Of a stretch of DNA of 64,000 bases, positions 25,125 to 36,005 are shown piece after piece. Position 1 is the first letter of the stretch. The number at the start of each line of letters is the position of its first letter. The notes under the pieces are model-generated. The model did no database searches. It was given only the letters and a program-made list of their open reading frames with translations, and was not told where the DNA came from. Position numbers and translations under genes: made by a program. The DNA is taken from positions 153,103-217,102 of the forward strand of contig VWZW01007083.1 of the NCBI GenBank assembly GCA_013397115.1, given 5' to 3'. The stretch is from Edolisoma coerulescens. Its lineage: Eukaryota; Chordata; Aves; Passeriformes; Campephagidae.

Positions 25125-25220
25125 TTGCTCTGGAGGAAGCCAATAAGATAAAGTGAGAAAAAAAGCGTTTCATTCAGTGTGGCAGCTTCTGACACCTGGA
25201 CAGGCAACACTCATTTGGGT

Positions 25221-25265
25221 CAGAATCCCAGAATCAAAGGCTGGGAAAGCCCTCTGAGAGGGACC
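25221..25265 (-). mobile_element. CR1 copy, left (3'-end) part, interrupted
   Basis: Reads cagaatcccagaatcaaagg, then ctgggaaagccctctgagag, the 3' end of a minus-strand CR1. The copy breaks at ggacc and resumes at 26211, where agaccgtcaaggccaagctg supplies the missing continuation. The piece in between was therefore inserted into an existing CR1. Confidence 0.88.
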
Positions 25266-25289
25266 TATATATATATATATATGTATGTG

Positions 25290-25320
<31 letters not shown>

Positions 25321-25341
25321 ATATATATGTATGTATATATG
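25266..25341. repeat. TA/TG compound microsatellite
   Basis: Alternating (TA)n, (TG)n and TATG blocks at the left edge of the insertion within the CR1. It generates isoleucine-tyrosine and cysteine-valine repeats in overlapping open frames, which are artefacts. Length is likely variable between individuals. Confidence 0.95.
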
Positions 25342-25581
25342 CCTCAACATATGTCACAATGAGGTGTAGAAAAATTCCTATTAAAAAAGCTGTGTTGCCC
25401 TGGCCCCAGAGAGGCTTCACCGGGCGGCCAATTAAGGCGGAGACTTCCATTAGATTAGACTGTGAGCGCCCCCCCCCACCCCCACACACGCTGGCTGGTG
25501 CGGGCAAGTACCCGGATGCCCGGGAAAAATGCCCGCCAAAAACGGGCCCGCGGGGCCGAGATGAGGGAGGAGTGTGGCGGC

Positions 25582-25589
25582 ACATAAAA
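25582..25589 (+). promoter_or_regulatory. TATA-like box of the CpG-rich element
   Basis: CATAAAAG within cggcacataaaagcagc. Transcription would be expected to begin about 25-30 bp downstream, in the gcaacgaggtctttttgc region. Confidence 0.5.
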
Positions 25590-25783
25590 GCAGCTAGCCG
25601 CAACGCAACGAGGTCTTTTTGCTTTGTGTTGCTTGGAGGGCCAGCTTGGCCCCTTCTGCTCCCGCCTTCGCGCCCTCTTCCATGTGGTCCTGTTTCCCTG
25701 CCCGTGCCTGCCTCGCCCTGCTGTGCCGATTCAGGGAGCTAGCTCGTCACCGTGAAGACCTCGTGCTCCGCAGCCGCCGCCCG

Positions 25784-25925
25784 CAGCCTGCTGCCCGCAC
25801 CCAGCTTGGCGCCGCCGCTCGCAGCCTGCTGTCCGGAGCCTGCTGTCCGCACCCAGCTTACCGCCGCCGCTCGCAGCCTGCTGTCCGGAGCCTGCTGCCC
25901 ACACCCAGCTTGCCGCCGCCGCTTG
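25784..25925. repeat. GC-rich 52-bp tandem repeat
   Basis: Two full 52-bp units (25822-25873 and 25874-25925) preceded by a 38-bp partial unit (25784-25821). Each begins cagcctgctg and ends with ccgccgcc and a cttg or ctcg sequence. Inside the full units the motif cctgctgtccggag adds a second, 14-bp duplication. The unit is not a multiple of three, so the alanine/proline-rich frames across it are not coding repeats. Confidence 0.9.
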
Positions 25926-26094
25926 AAAATCGCGCCCAGCCCGAAGCCGCGCACTCGCACCGCGCGGTTCGCAACCCGCACGCTCCGTCTGCCAAACCGC
26001 GGCTGGCAGCCGGGGTGCTGTGGTAACGCTGTCCCCTATCTTCTATCTCTTTCCCCGTCCCTCTCTTTTCTCTCTCTTTGTTTCTTTTTGTTTC

Positions 26095-26100
26095 AATAAA
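26095..26100 (+). promoter_or_regulatory. AATAAA polyadenylation signal of the CpG-rich element
   Basis: Canonical AATAAA after a pyrimidine-rich run, about 510 bp downstream of the TATA-like box and 60 bp before the proposed LTR end. This fits the R-U5 part of an LTR. Confidence 0.5.
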
Positions 26101-26210
26101 TAGTTCTCAGATATAATATTGCCGTATTCGCGCTTAGTTTTTCGTCAAGAAAATCTATCAAAAGGACTTTTCCCGGTTCTTTCTTTTATGGTGGAACAGG
26201 ACACCCTCCT

Positions 26211-26448
26211 AGACCGTCAAGGCCAAGCTGTTCCCGATGCCCACCTGGTCCCCAGCCCAGAGCACTGAGTGCCACATCCAGGCCTTCCTTGGACACCTCC
26301 AGGGATGGGGACTCCAAACCTCCCAGGGCAGCCCCTGCCAAGGCCTGACCACCCTTTCCAGGAAGAAATTCCTTCTGGTGTCCAACCTGAGCCTCCCCTG
26401 GCACAGCTTGAGGCCGTTCCCTCTCCTCCTGTCCCTGTTCCCTGGGAG
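26211..26448 (-). mobile_element. CR1 copy, right (5'-ward) part after the insertion
   Basis: Continues the copy begun at 25221: agaccgtcaaggccaagctg, cccagcccagagcactgagt, ccaggaagaaattccttctg, then truncation after tgtccctgttccctgggag. Closely related to the copy at 672-952, which shows what the uninterrupted sequence looked like. Confidence 0.93.
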
Positions 26449-29072
26449 AAATTATTCCAAATGGAACAGTTTAAAATTATTTCTCCCCAGTAAAAACCTT
26501 TTCTGTTTGCCTGGAGTAATTGAACAGAGGGAGCACATATTGCCTTCTTTAATTATTATCTCTGCCAGATTAACTTCCATGGGGCAGGCTAATTATGGCA
26601 GCTTGAAGCCTCATTGTTATTGACTTTTCCTTTTGTGTCAGGTTTGTTTATGTCTTCTTGTATTTGAGAATATACTGAAAACCTGCAAACTTAGAGAGAT
26701 GTAGGGAAAATCGAATGAGATTTGAAGTGGTTTATCTTTTTTTCATCACATGTGACATATGAAGATTAAAAGAAGACAACAAAATCTTTCTGTGAGGGAA
26801 CGTGAATGAGTAGAGTTAGTGTTGGTTCTCATGTTGTAAACTGCACCCTGCATTTGTTTATAGCCATGTTAGGTGGGTTTAATGTTAAAATTTGTGTTTT
26901 CTGATTTTGAATGAGAGTGAACTGTATGAAATGAGATAGCTGCAAAGGCTGGGAGAGAGCACCTTCCTGGAAAAGAAGTAACTTCTGAAAATATTCCTAA
27001 AATTTGAAGAGTTCCAGATCCTAATAATCAAAAATGGATAACAGAATTTTTGTTCTGCTGTATTGATAATCTTCTGTTAAAAAAAGGAAAGAAGATCCTA
27101 ATTTTATTTCTTCTCCATAATAACAGAGAAATGCAGGACAAAATTATAAATATTTCCGTTCTATAAAGTTGGCGCAGAGCTTTCAGAAATGATAAGGCAT
27201 AAAAATGTTAGCACACTATAAAATATCAAAGGGATTCATTCTTTTCTGCATAGGTTTATTATGCTAATAAACAGAAACAATTCCAAAGAATGATTTCATG
27301 TAGGTAAACCAATCATAATAATCACCCTTTTATTCATAACGTGTAACCCTCAAGAAATCTAATGTCAGGAGTTCTCACACCTCTTGAGTAAGCAATCCTG
27401 TACTTCTTGTGATAAATCTTCATTACAAAACTCAGCTCCTGTCCCAGCATTCTTCTGTGATTTTGAGAAATTCCACAGTTGCTGAATGGGAAAATAAATA
27501 AATAAAAAAATAAATAACAAGGAAACCCCAAACCAACCAACCAAAAAAAACCTCAACTCAGTTTGGTTATTTGCGGCAGCGCTTTTAAAGTTCATCACAG
27601 CCTGAGCCTTCTCAAGGTTAATTAGAAGGGGATTTAACTCTAATCTGTCACACAGACTCAGTTGTGTGACCATTTCCACACTGTGTATACTCCTTATTCC
27701 AAAATTTAGCCACCTGCAGACTCACGTGCCAGGTCCATGTTTGGGATTTGTCTGGGATTTGCTTACCAAGGAAGGAAAATGCACCTAAGCAGTCCCTTGA
27801 TACAGGATACTTTGATTTCTTCTGCTGTTATTCTTCAGCCTACAAATACATGTTGAGCCAGCAAGTTAATTCATTAATATTTAAATAACTCTTATTTAGG
27901 GTGGCTATAAATAAGGATAAATTGTGGTTGCTGACAAAATGTCTACAAGAGGCAGATTTCTAAACACATGTAAATACTGACTGCCATACTCAGGCTTCAG
28001 TTCAGCTGCTCACCTTCCTAGAGGAAAAATGTGGGGAATGGGAAGCTCTCCTGGAGAATAGCTGCTTTCTAACATAAAGACTGAAAATCTATTTGTTCAA
28101 GCAATAAATGATTGCAGAGTTCAGACAGCTCCAAGTGAACCTGACTGCTCACAAACTGGTATCTTGGATAAAACCAGAAGTTACAGTCACAGGGAGACTG
28201 TGTAAATCACTTTCAAGAACAATAAATGCCCTTAAATAATTTTAAGATAATTTTTAAAGCAGGAAAATTTCAGTGAAGAGAGAAGGAAAGGGAAAGGAAT
28301 AAACGGGAGGGAATTTATTTAAGTTAGTGTAGGTGAATGTGTCTTTATCACAGGGAGATGTTAGGGATTACCCTATTAAAGAAAAGAAATATGTCAAATT
28401 GATCAGTAAGTGAATTTGAAAAATAATATATGAAAGGCTCATTTTAAATTTTAGGGGTGCATGCAAACCATGTAAAATATCTATGCATACAAAGGGTTAC
28501 ATTTTATCACTTAGAATGAAAAGGAAATAAGCCCCACATCTCCTTATGCATTAAAGGAGAATATAAGTTGAAGAAATTCAAAGTGCACTTGTTAAAATGC
28601 AGCTATCCCTGTTTTCCATCAGGTATTCTTGATCCGTGGCAGATGCCTCACACAATTCAATGTCAGCACTAAGCCAGTGCAGAATAAAAGGCTCAAGCAA
28701 AGTAGGACAGGTATAAAAATGAGCCCTGGTGTCGCTTCCAGGCCCAGAATTGCTGTCATCCTCTCAACATATCCCGTGGCTGCGGGGGATTTGCTGAAAT
28801 CTCGATTTCCTGGGCAGCAGAGTTTCTGATACCCTTCTTTCCCTGTCATCCCTGTAGTTTGTGCACAGGAAGCTTCGGCAGAAGGGACATCTCTGGAGGT
28901 TAACCCACAGTTATGTTGTTCCTGCAGAAAACCGACCCTTTTGATTCCACGTCTTTGCTGCATTGCCTGGGACTGCAACTCAGCTCAGAAGGAAGAAGAT
29001 CTCCAAAGTGATTCCAGTTCTGCAAGGTCAGCCCTGACCTCACCACAGCTCACTGCAGTCAGCCTTCCCATC
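26449..29072. other. Unique non-coding DNA
   Basis: 2.6 kb without a gene I can support. It contains an AAAT-type simple repeat at 27491-27518. The 119-codon minus-strand frame at 28619-28978 has a hydrophobic end but no start context, domain or splice signals that convince. Confidence 0.5.
27491..27518. repeat. AAAT-type microsatellite
   Basis: Imperfect (AAAT)n interrupted by a run of A. Short; no function inferred. Confidence 0.85.
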
Positions 29073-29214
29073 TGGATCCCTGGAAGTGTCCCAAGGGCCA
29101 GGCTGGACGGGGCTTGGAGCAGCCTGGGAGGGTGGAAGGTGTCCCTGCCCATGGTAGGGGGTGAGACTGGATGGGCTTTAGGGTCCCTTCAATCCCAAAT
29201 TATTCTGGGATTCC
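29073..29214 (+). mobile_element. CR1 3' fragment, left arm of an inverted pair
   Basis: Reads tggatccctggaagtgtccc, gggccaggctggacggggct, gtgtccctgcccatggtagg and ggtcccttcaatcccaaatt. Only about the last 140 bp of the element remain. Its partner in opposite orientation begins 160 bp to the right. Confidence 0.94.
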
Positions 29215-29373
29215 GTGGCCATGCTGCCCTCTGCACTGTGCTTCCTGCTCCTGAAGGATCAGCGTGCGGATGTTTTGTTCATCCTTTTTGAAAAGAGGCA
29301 AAGTGAGAAATTAATGTCTCCTTTCTGAACGACTGTGCCAGGGAACTTGGGAGAGAAAGCTCTGAGGTTTAAT

Positions 29374-29556
29374 AGAACCACAGAGTCACAGAATGGTTTG
29401 GGTGGGAAGGGACCTCAAAGCCCATCCAGTGCCACCCTCTGCCATGGGCAGGGACACCTTCCACTACCCCAGGCTGCTCCAAGCCCCAATGTCCAACCTG
29501 GCCTTGGACACTTCCAGGGATCCAGGGACAGCCACAGCTTCTCTGGGCACCCTGTG
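29374..29556 (-). mobile_element. CR1 3' fragment, right arm of an inverted pair
   Basis: Starts agaaccacagagtcacagaa, then ggtttgggtgggaagggacc, gccatgggcagggacacctt, and truncates after cttctctgggcaccctgtg. It is tail to tail with the preceding copy and complementary to it over roughly 140 bp. Confidence 0.95.
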
Positions 29557-32490
29557 CTCCTGAGGGGATGATACAGAAAATTTTCAGCAGTGACCACATG
29601 ACAGCACAAATAAATAAATAAATACGTAAAAAACTGCCACCAGCCTCAATGAAAACTTGAGGAGGAAAACTTCCCAGATGGTGAAGCTCAGCAATAGAAT
29701 GGGCTGTCAGTACTTTGGTATTAAGAAGCAGTTTCTTTGTGTGATATCACATGGCAACAACCTGTTTATCAGAATCCAGAGCTATTGGGGGAAAAAAAGA
29801 GATAATTTTGATGTTTTACTACTTCTGGTATTGCATGCAATACACATGGAGTGGGAGATCCAGCCCTCTACCTGCTCTGTATCCTTTCCCATCTCACAGG
29901 AAGAAAAAATCATATTTAGCTATTCTTTCTCTCTGTAACCACGTGAAAAATACAGCTCATAGTGTGGGATCAAATGGAATTCTGAGTTCCCATTACTCCT
30001 CTGTAGAATTACAAAATGTGTATTCTAAACTAGCCCTTGATATTTTGCACAGAAGTTTATTATGGAGTTCTAATTATTGCGTTATCCCTTTAAACAAATG
30101 AACAATCATAAATCAAATTGCAAAAGTTAGGAAAGCAAAATTCATAATTTCCAAGCTTTCATCTCCTATGAGTTACGATGGCCCACTTTGTCACTGAGCA
30201 GCTGTTGCCAAAAAAATCTGCATCTTAATCCACAATTCCAAGAAAGATGACACCCTCTTTCTGTAAATGATCAAGGTGATAATATATATTTCAAATCTTT
30301 TTGCTTCGTCTGGCTGAAAAATAACCCAAATAAATTTTTAGGATCTTTTGTATATTTATTTTTTCATTACCAATCACAAATAGATCACCCAGAAACTAGG
30401 TGTTTAAGGATGCTGTCTGCAAGCTGCTGATGTTTCTTTGTGAAAGTGAAAAAAACAGCCAGTATTTTAAAGAAGTAAAGTGTCAACAACTCATGTTCTT
30501 AGACTTTGGCAAGTTTTCCAACACTTTTCTGGATTACTCCCAACACAAGGGAATTGTTCTGTGTGTATTTTCAGGAACTTTTTTACTTATTTATTTTGCT
30601 TCCCTGATTCCAGGGAAAATAATAAAATACAGAAAATTTGGGTTGATTCATGTTAAGAACTTTCAAGACATTTTCTATGAGGTTTTCACCAAAATTAAGG
30701 AGAGCTTGTAGCATGCACCATGTTACAGCTGCACAGCACCTGCAGTAATCTGCAAATTTATGGGATTTATGGAGTTGTGTTCTTCACGTTCTCTTTAGCC
30801 CTTAAGTGCAATTTTGATAAACAACAGAGGAAATATTTGAGCTGCTGGATGCTTTTTCCTGACCCACATGACCCAATTCCTGAGCCTGTTGCACTTCCCA
30901 CTCAATTGCTGCCCTGGGGTGGCAGATCCAATGGAAAACCTTTGGAAAATCAATGCCCTTCTAAAGTGAGGAATAACAGGAAGCTGGGATGCCTGAAGAC
31001 ACTCCGAGGAGAACTTGAGCTCCTTCTGAGAGTGGTGTGGTTATACATACATGAAATTAATTACATGTCAGGCGTTGCTGGATTGAGGTCTCGAGATAAA
31101 AAGCCATCTGGTCGATTTTCATTACTTATCATAACATCCTTGCTGAAAAAAAGCATGAAAACTCATTACAGAGTACAGGCTGTAATATTGAAATCTAAAT
31201 TGCAGAAAACACAAGAAATTAAAAAGTGTAATGAATACAGCACATTGTGCAGTTTAAGATTAAATTAAATTCAAATCAGTTGTTAAAATGACTAAGTAAT
31301 AGAGCACATGGTTGCATTTAATTTTGGGGATAAAAGTTGCTGGAGAAATCATTGTACTAACCATATAATTATCTATAGATTGGACAAGTAGTGAAAATAA
31401 TCAAAGTTTAATATTCTGTATTGCAGATGTACACAGTAGAATAACAAAACTATTCTACAATGATGTACAAAAATAGCTTAGTGAGGTTATTTACAATTTT
31501 TTACAGTTACTTTTAAGAACTTTCCATTAGATCTCCAATCATTTATCAAAAAAACACCTGTTGCTGAGAAATCAGGCTAAAAAAATATTTCTTGCAGTCA
31601 TGGACTAATTTTTCATAATTTCTATGCTGTCTGCACAAACCCCCAAATAAAGAAACAATAAAAAATTCCCAGGTTAATTAATTCTATAACAAGATCAGTG
31701 ACAAAGACACCAGTGATTTTTAACTTGTGCATCATTTATTAGTGTTCAAGGAGTTGTTCATACAAATTGTTTGAATTTTGGCGGAGGTTAATTGCTAATC
31801 CTATAAACCTTGAATGCTCCCACTGTCTTTAGAAGATGAATCTTCTTATTGTCTCACCAGTGTCTGTGTACAATAATAGTTAATATGGGAGAATACATTT
31901 TATCTTGTAAAATGTTACTGGGACTTCACCCTTATCCGTGCTCAGATATTCCCTGTTTTCATTTTCCATTTCCCTGATAATATTCCATTGGATACTATCA
32001 ACCATGCTACATCAGTTTTGGAAAACACATGGTCTAATCCTACAGGTTTAAGTTAAAGAGACCTAAATGTAGAAAATGAAAACGTAATCCTGCAGGATAT
32101 AATTATCAATGATGTTTTCAGAGTATTAAAATCCAGCCTCAGAGGTTAATCAGGCAATTGAGAGTTGCAGATTTCTCTTTTTGTGATGAGAAAAGCTCTT
32201 GTATTTTGTGAAGTAGGGAAGATTAAGAATAAAAGTAAATGGTTCCTGTGAAGAAGTCTTGAAGGAGCTGAAAATCATTCCTCAGGTTTTTTGCACTTTG
32301 ATGGAAGATTCTGGAATGAAGGAAAATAAAAAAGAGTCAGCATACAATGTTGTACTTTCCTTATTGTTATTTCCATTTATATTTTCTAAGTGACCAGAAT
32401 AGCAATAAAACTATGAAATTTTTTCGCTAAGAGCCATAAATAGTAACATTTTAGAAAGCTTCCTGAACTGAAAATGTGAACATCTACATG
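29557..32490. other. Unique non-coding DNA
   Basis: AT-rich. The (AAAT)n run at 29608-29625 lies just after the CR1. The 182-codon frame at 30720-31268 is one of the longest in the window, but its protein has no recognisable domain and the frame is not flanked by clear splice sites, so I regard it as chance. The segment 31280-31820 has the repeat-poor TAATT-rich look of conserved non-coding DNA. Confidence 0.45.
29608..29625. repeat. AAAT microsatellite
   Basis: Four to five (AAAT) units. No function inferred. Confidence 0.85.
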
Positions 32491-32670
32491 GAACCCCAGA
32501 ATTCCAGAATGGTTTGGGTTGGAAGGGATCTTAAAGCCCACCCAGTGCCACCCCCTGCCATGGGCAGGGACACCTTCCACTAGCCCAGGCTGCTCCAAGC
32601 CCTGTCCAGCCTGGCCTTGGGACACTTCCAGGGATCCAGGGGCAGCCACAGCTCTGGGCAAGCTGTGCCA
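32491..32670 (-). mobile_element. CR1 3' fragment
   Basis: Starts gaaccccagaattccagaat, continues ggtttgggttggaagggatc and accccctgccatgggcaggg, and ends at agctctgggcaagctgtgcc. High similarity to the 46.8-kb copy suggests the same young subfamily. Confidence 0.95.
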
Positions 32671-33100
32671 GTACGTGTTCCAATACATATTAATACCTTC
32701 TTTTGAAATTCCTGTGTATATTTACATCTATACTGAAACATAAAAGTGTACAGCACTTTAAGCACAGATTTTACTATAAAAAAATAAACAGAGCACTGTT
32801 TATTGTATTGGGGAATTAAACTCAATTTAGCTTCCCCCTGAGACCACTTGGCTTGTACAATGCTGAAGAAGATCCATTTCTCCAGAAGTGCAATTCCCTG
32901 GACATCAAGAAATCCATCTTGTGTCATCAGGACAGTTACTGAACGTCCCAAGCCTGATCTGCAAACAGACCAAATGTCACAGTCAGACAATTCAGGCTCC
33001 CAGGAAGTATTGATTTATAGCTGGAAAAGGCATAAGAAGTGCAGGGATTAGCAGCATTCCAAGCACAGCTCAGGGCCATTAAAAGTTTGATCTTTATCCT
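32671..33100. other. Unique non-coding DNA between two CR1 copies
   Basis: About 430 bp, nothing recognised. Confidence 0.5.
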
Positions 33101-33368
33101 GTTGTGCCAGGGGAGGTTTAGATTGAAGCTTAGGGAAAATTTCATCACAGAAAGAGTTGTCAGCCCTGGGCACAAGTGTCCATGGCAGTGGTGGAGTCCC
33201 CGTCCCCAGAAGGATTTAAAAGACGTGTACATGTGACACTTGGAGACATGGGTTAATGGTGGCTTTGGCAGTACTGGGGAAATGGTTGGTCTTGGAGAGC
33301 TTTTCCAACCTACTTTTCCTTCCTACTCTGTGATTCTGATTCTGTGATTGTGATTCTGTGACTCTATG
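33101..33368 (+). mobile_element. CR1 3' fragment with expanded tail
   Basis: An older subfamily: gttgtgccaggggaggttta, agagttgtcagccctgggca, gtccccagaaggatttaaaa, gacatgggttaatggtggct and ggagagcttttccaacctac. The tail has several irregular units (ctctgtgattctgattctgt and so on), more than most copies here. It reads tail to tail with the minus-strand copy at 33661. Confidence 0.92.
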
Positions 33369-33660
33369 TTGAAGGTACCATTTCTGAGGGAAGATGTTCT
33401 TGCAGCTGCCAGTCAGCAGTTTGGTCAGAAATGATTAATGCCTGCATTGACACTGTCCAGGTGATTAATTTGGTAGTAATTTGAGTGAAGTATTGGTGGA
33501 GGTTATTTCAAAATAAGCAAAAAAACTTAAGTGGTGTGGATCAGATTTATCTCCAACCTAAAATCAAATGGACTCACCAAAAAATATTAATTTTGAAGGC
33601 CTGGTCCTTAGAAAACCCACATGGAGCTGTATCATATCAATGAATTGGATCATTAATTCT
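33369..33660. other. Spacer between two opposed CR1 copies
   Basis: About 290 bp of AT-rich DNA with nothing recognised. Confidence 0.5.
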
Positions 33661-33820
33661 CAGAATCACAGAACCACTGAGCTTGGAAAAGCCCTCCAAG
33701 ACCATTGAGTGACTGATCTCCACCTTGTCACCTGCCCAGAGCACTGAGTGCCACGTCCAGGCCTTCCCTGGACACCTCCAGGGATGGGGACTCCAAACCT
33801 CCCTGGGCAGCCCCTTCCAA
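33661..33820 (-). mobile_element. CR1 3' fragment
   Basis: Starts cagaatcacagaaccactga, then ttggaaaagccctccaagac, cccagagcactgagtgccac and cctccctgggcagccccttc. Same sub-type as the copies at 0.7 and 26.2 kb. Confidence 0.94.
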
Positions 33821-36005
33821 ATCTAAGCAGCACCTTCCCTGTTGTTGGGGATAAATTCAGATGCTCAATGTGCCTATTGGAAATAATTTGCATAAGGACT
33901 GCTTTGGAAATCCTCTCTGATCTTCTGGGCACGTCCTGAGATATTTGGTTATCTTTTGAAATTATGGATGGTTCAAAGCTAGGAACAACTCTTGAAATGT
34001 GTTTAGTCGTGTAGCTTCTCCAGGTGGCAGATAATCTTTTACAATAATATCCACAGCTCTCTGTAGGCCACACAAACCCTTCTGGAGGAGGCTGCAGGGA
34101 AAGATAACTTTTCACTACTGACTTTAAATCAAGTTTTCAGAACAGCAGCAGAACTCGAAGTTATTGTATCAGGCAAGTCCCATCCATAAAGATCCCAATG
34201 TGCTCCATAAAGGAATTACCTCAGCTCCAAGTAGAATCTGGGGTCTTTTTAAAGGTGGGCCTCAACACCAAACTTAAAGGGAAGAAAATAAATGAACCTC
34301 ATTCAAAGGATTTAAGATGTTCTAAGTAAGCCAAAATATATTTGCTTGAAATGGAATATGATTGAAATCTAGGCTCACATCTCTTTCTCTTGGAAAAAAT
34401 TATGAGTCTTTAATGATGGGAGATAGTCAAAATGGAGCAGCTTCAGTGAGAGGATTTGCCCGCAGTGAAGGAATCTTTCAAAATGATTCTTTCCTTTTGC
34501 CTGTTTCTGATTCTGGCAATATTTTCAGGGAATGCAGAAAACCTGAAGAAGTGTTAACAGAAATCCTACGGTGAATTGCATGTGCCATCTACTGCAGAAA
34601 ACTAGTTAATACTTAATAAACCACCACAAGGAACACAGGGGAAATGAATCTATTAAGTGTGAATAGTGAAAAAGGGCAGTGGGTACCAGTGTGCTCAGTA
34701 GTACCAGGTAGAAAAGGTTGTTCAAATTACACTCCTCTGGAAAAGAGAAGGAATAGCTGTTGCAGAAAATAAACTAATGTGGGATAAGGAAAAAAAGGGC
34801 AAAACCATGCCCAGGATGAAAAAATTGCAACGGATTGTTCAGCTGGCACAGTGAAGGTGTTTGCACGTTCCTGCAGCAGGTGAAAAAGAACACAGGAAGG
34901 CACCAAGGAAGAAAACATGAGGAGAAATAACTGCAAGGTGCAGTTATTATAGGGATCAGAAGTTTTTGCTATGGCATCAAGAAGCTCTCATCAAATCCTG
35001 AGGCACAAAGAAAGAAGGCTCAGGATAAAGAACAGAAATGCGCTGAAATTCTCAACAATTTTGCAGAGTAATTAAAAGGATAAAGCTGCTTCTATATTAA
35101 ATCCAAGAAAAGCATTATAGAATAAAAATGCATAAATTATTGATTATTTAAGTAATAGATGTGCTGAAAGGACTAGTGCAAGTAATTAATTAATTCAATG
35201 ATCAGACTAAGCAGACAATTTTCTCTCTCCCTCTGTTCTTTCCACATTTTTTGCACATTTGGCTGTAGATAAGTGGCAGTGATAAATATTCTACCGAAGA
35301 CAGTGAAGTCAAGGGAATGGATAGTTGGAGAAGAATTCAGGTTTCTTTTTTCTGTGACTTTGAGTTGATCAATGTGAAAAGATTTAGACTTAAAAGGGAA
35401 AATGTGCTGGGTTTAATTTTTCCAGAAACTATCCTAGTGCCTCCTACAAAATATTTGTTGTGAGGATGCAGCTTTTACAAAAGAAACTGTTAACCACTAA
35501 TAGAGAAAAAACAACTCCCCTTCTGCTCTTAAGAGGGCAAGTCAGATTAAATACAAGTTATTCAAAAGGCATTATGTAACTATTGTATTTTTTCCTCATA
35601 TTTTTATTAAAAATCTAATTCCTTCTTTTACATGTTTTGGCTTTGTCAAAAATGTCACTTCTGATGGATCAAATTATTTGCTAATTCATGTTCAATTCAC
35701 CAAATTGCTTTAACAACAAAATAGTACAGAAAACAAAAATCAGTTTGCTTGTTTTGACATTGACATAATGTCCTCCTAGAGTTTCTACAAACATCACTAA
35801 ACCTAAAGTGGATTTTAAGCAACAAAATGATTCAATTTTTGTTCTGTAAGAATCATTTAAACTGTTGTTTTCTCATTGAATTGAATAATCAAATGTTTGG
35901 ACAGATCCAAAGAGGAGTTGTTTGTATCTTTTTAACCACTTTCAAGGCCCGTGTTTCGTCTTCCATATTCCTGTGTCCAGTTCTTCACCCTCCATAGGAA
36001 ACAGT
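33821..36005. other. Unique AT-rich non-coding DNA
   Basis: 2.2 kb, no gene or repeat recognised. All frames are short (up to 70 codons on + and 149 codons on -, the latter overlapping the CR1). Confidence 0.5.

Larger units (their letters stand above)
25420..26030. other. CpG-dense segment (CpG island-like)
   Basis: CG dinucleotides occur repeatedly (cgggcggcc, gggcccgcggggccgag, cgccgccgctcg, gcgcactcgcaccgcgcgg) in an otherwise CpG-depleted window. It coincides with the LTR-like element, so the simplest reading is a recently inserted promoter-bearing LTR that has not yet lost its CpGs. A host CpG-island promoter is the alternative. Confidence 0.75.
25362..26160 (+). mobile_element. CpG-rich LTR-like element inserted in a CR1
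   Basis: The insert between the two CR1 halves spans 25266-26211 and is flanked by the 4-bp direct repeat gacc (25262-25265 and 26212-26215). Within it, TGTAGAAAA near 25362 and AAAATCTATCA near 26160 form approximate inverted ends. A TATA box lies at 25582, a long GC-rich transcribed-type segment follows, and AATAAA lies at 26095 with a TTTCTTTTTG-rich stretch before it, giving a U3-R-U5-like order. There is no internal coding region, so it is probably a solo LTR, or an LTR with a little flanking element sequence (26161-26211). The boundaries do not coincide with the gacc repeat, so they remain uncertain. CpG density is by far the highest in the window. Family not identified. Confidence 0.55.

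Noticed and set aside
25179..25742. 187-codon open frame through the TA/TG microsatellite and GC-rich element
   Set aside because: It runs through a CR1 end, a simple repeat and an LTR-like element; the repetitive peptide is an artefact of the microsatellite.
30720..31268. 182-codon plus-strand open frame
   Set aside because: No recognisable domain, no splice sites or start context, and AT-rich codons like the surrounding DNA; length alone is not convincing in 64 kb read in six frames.
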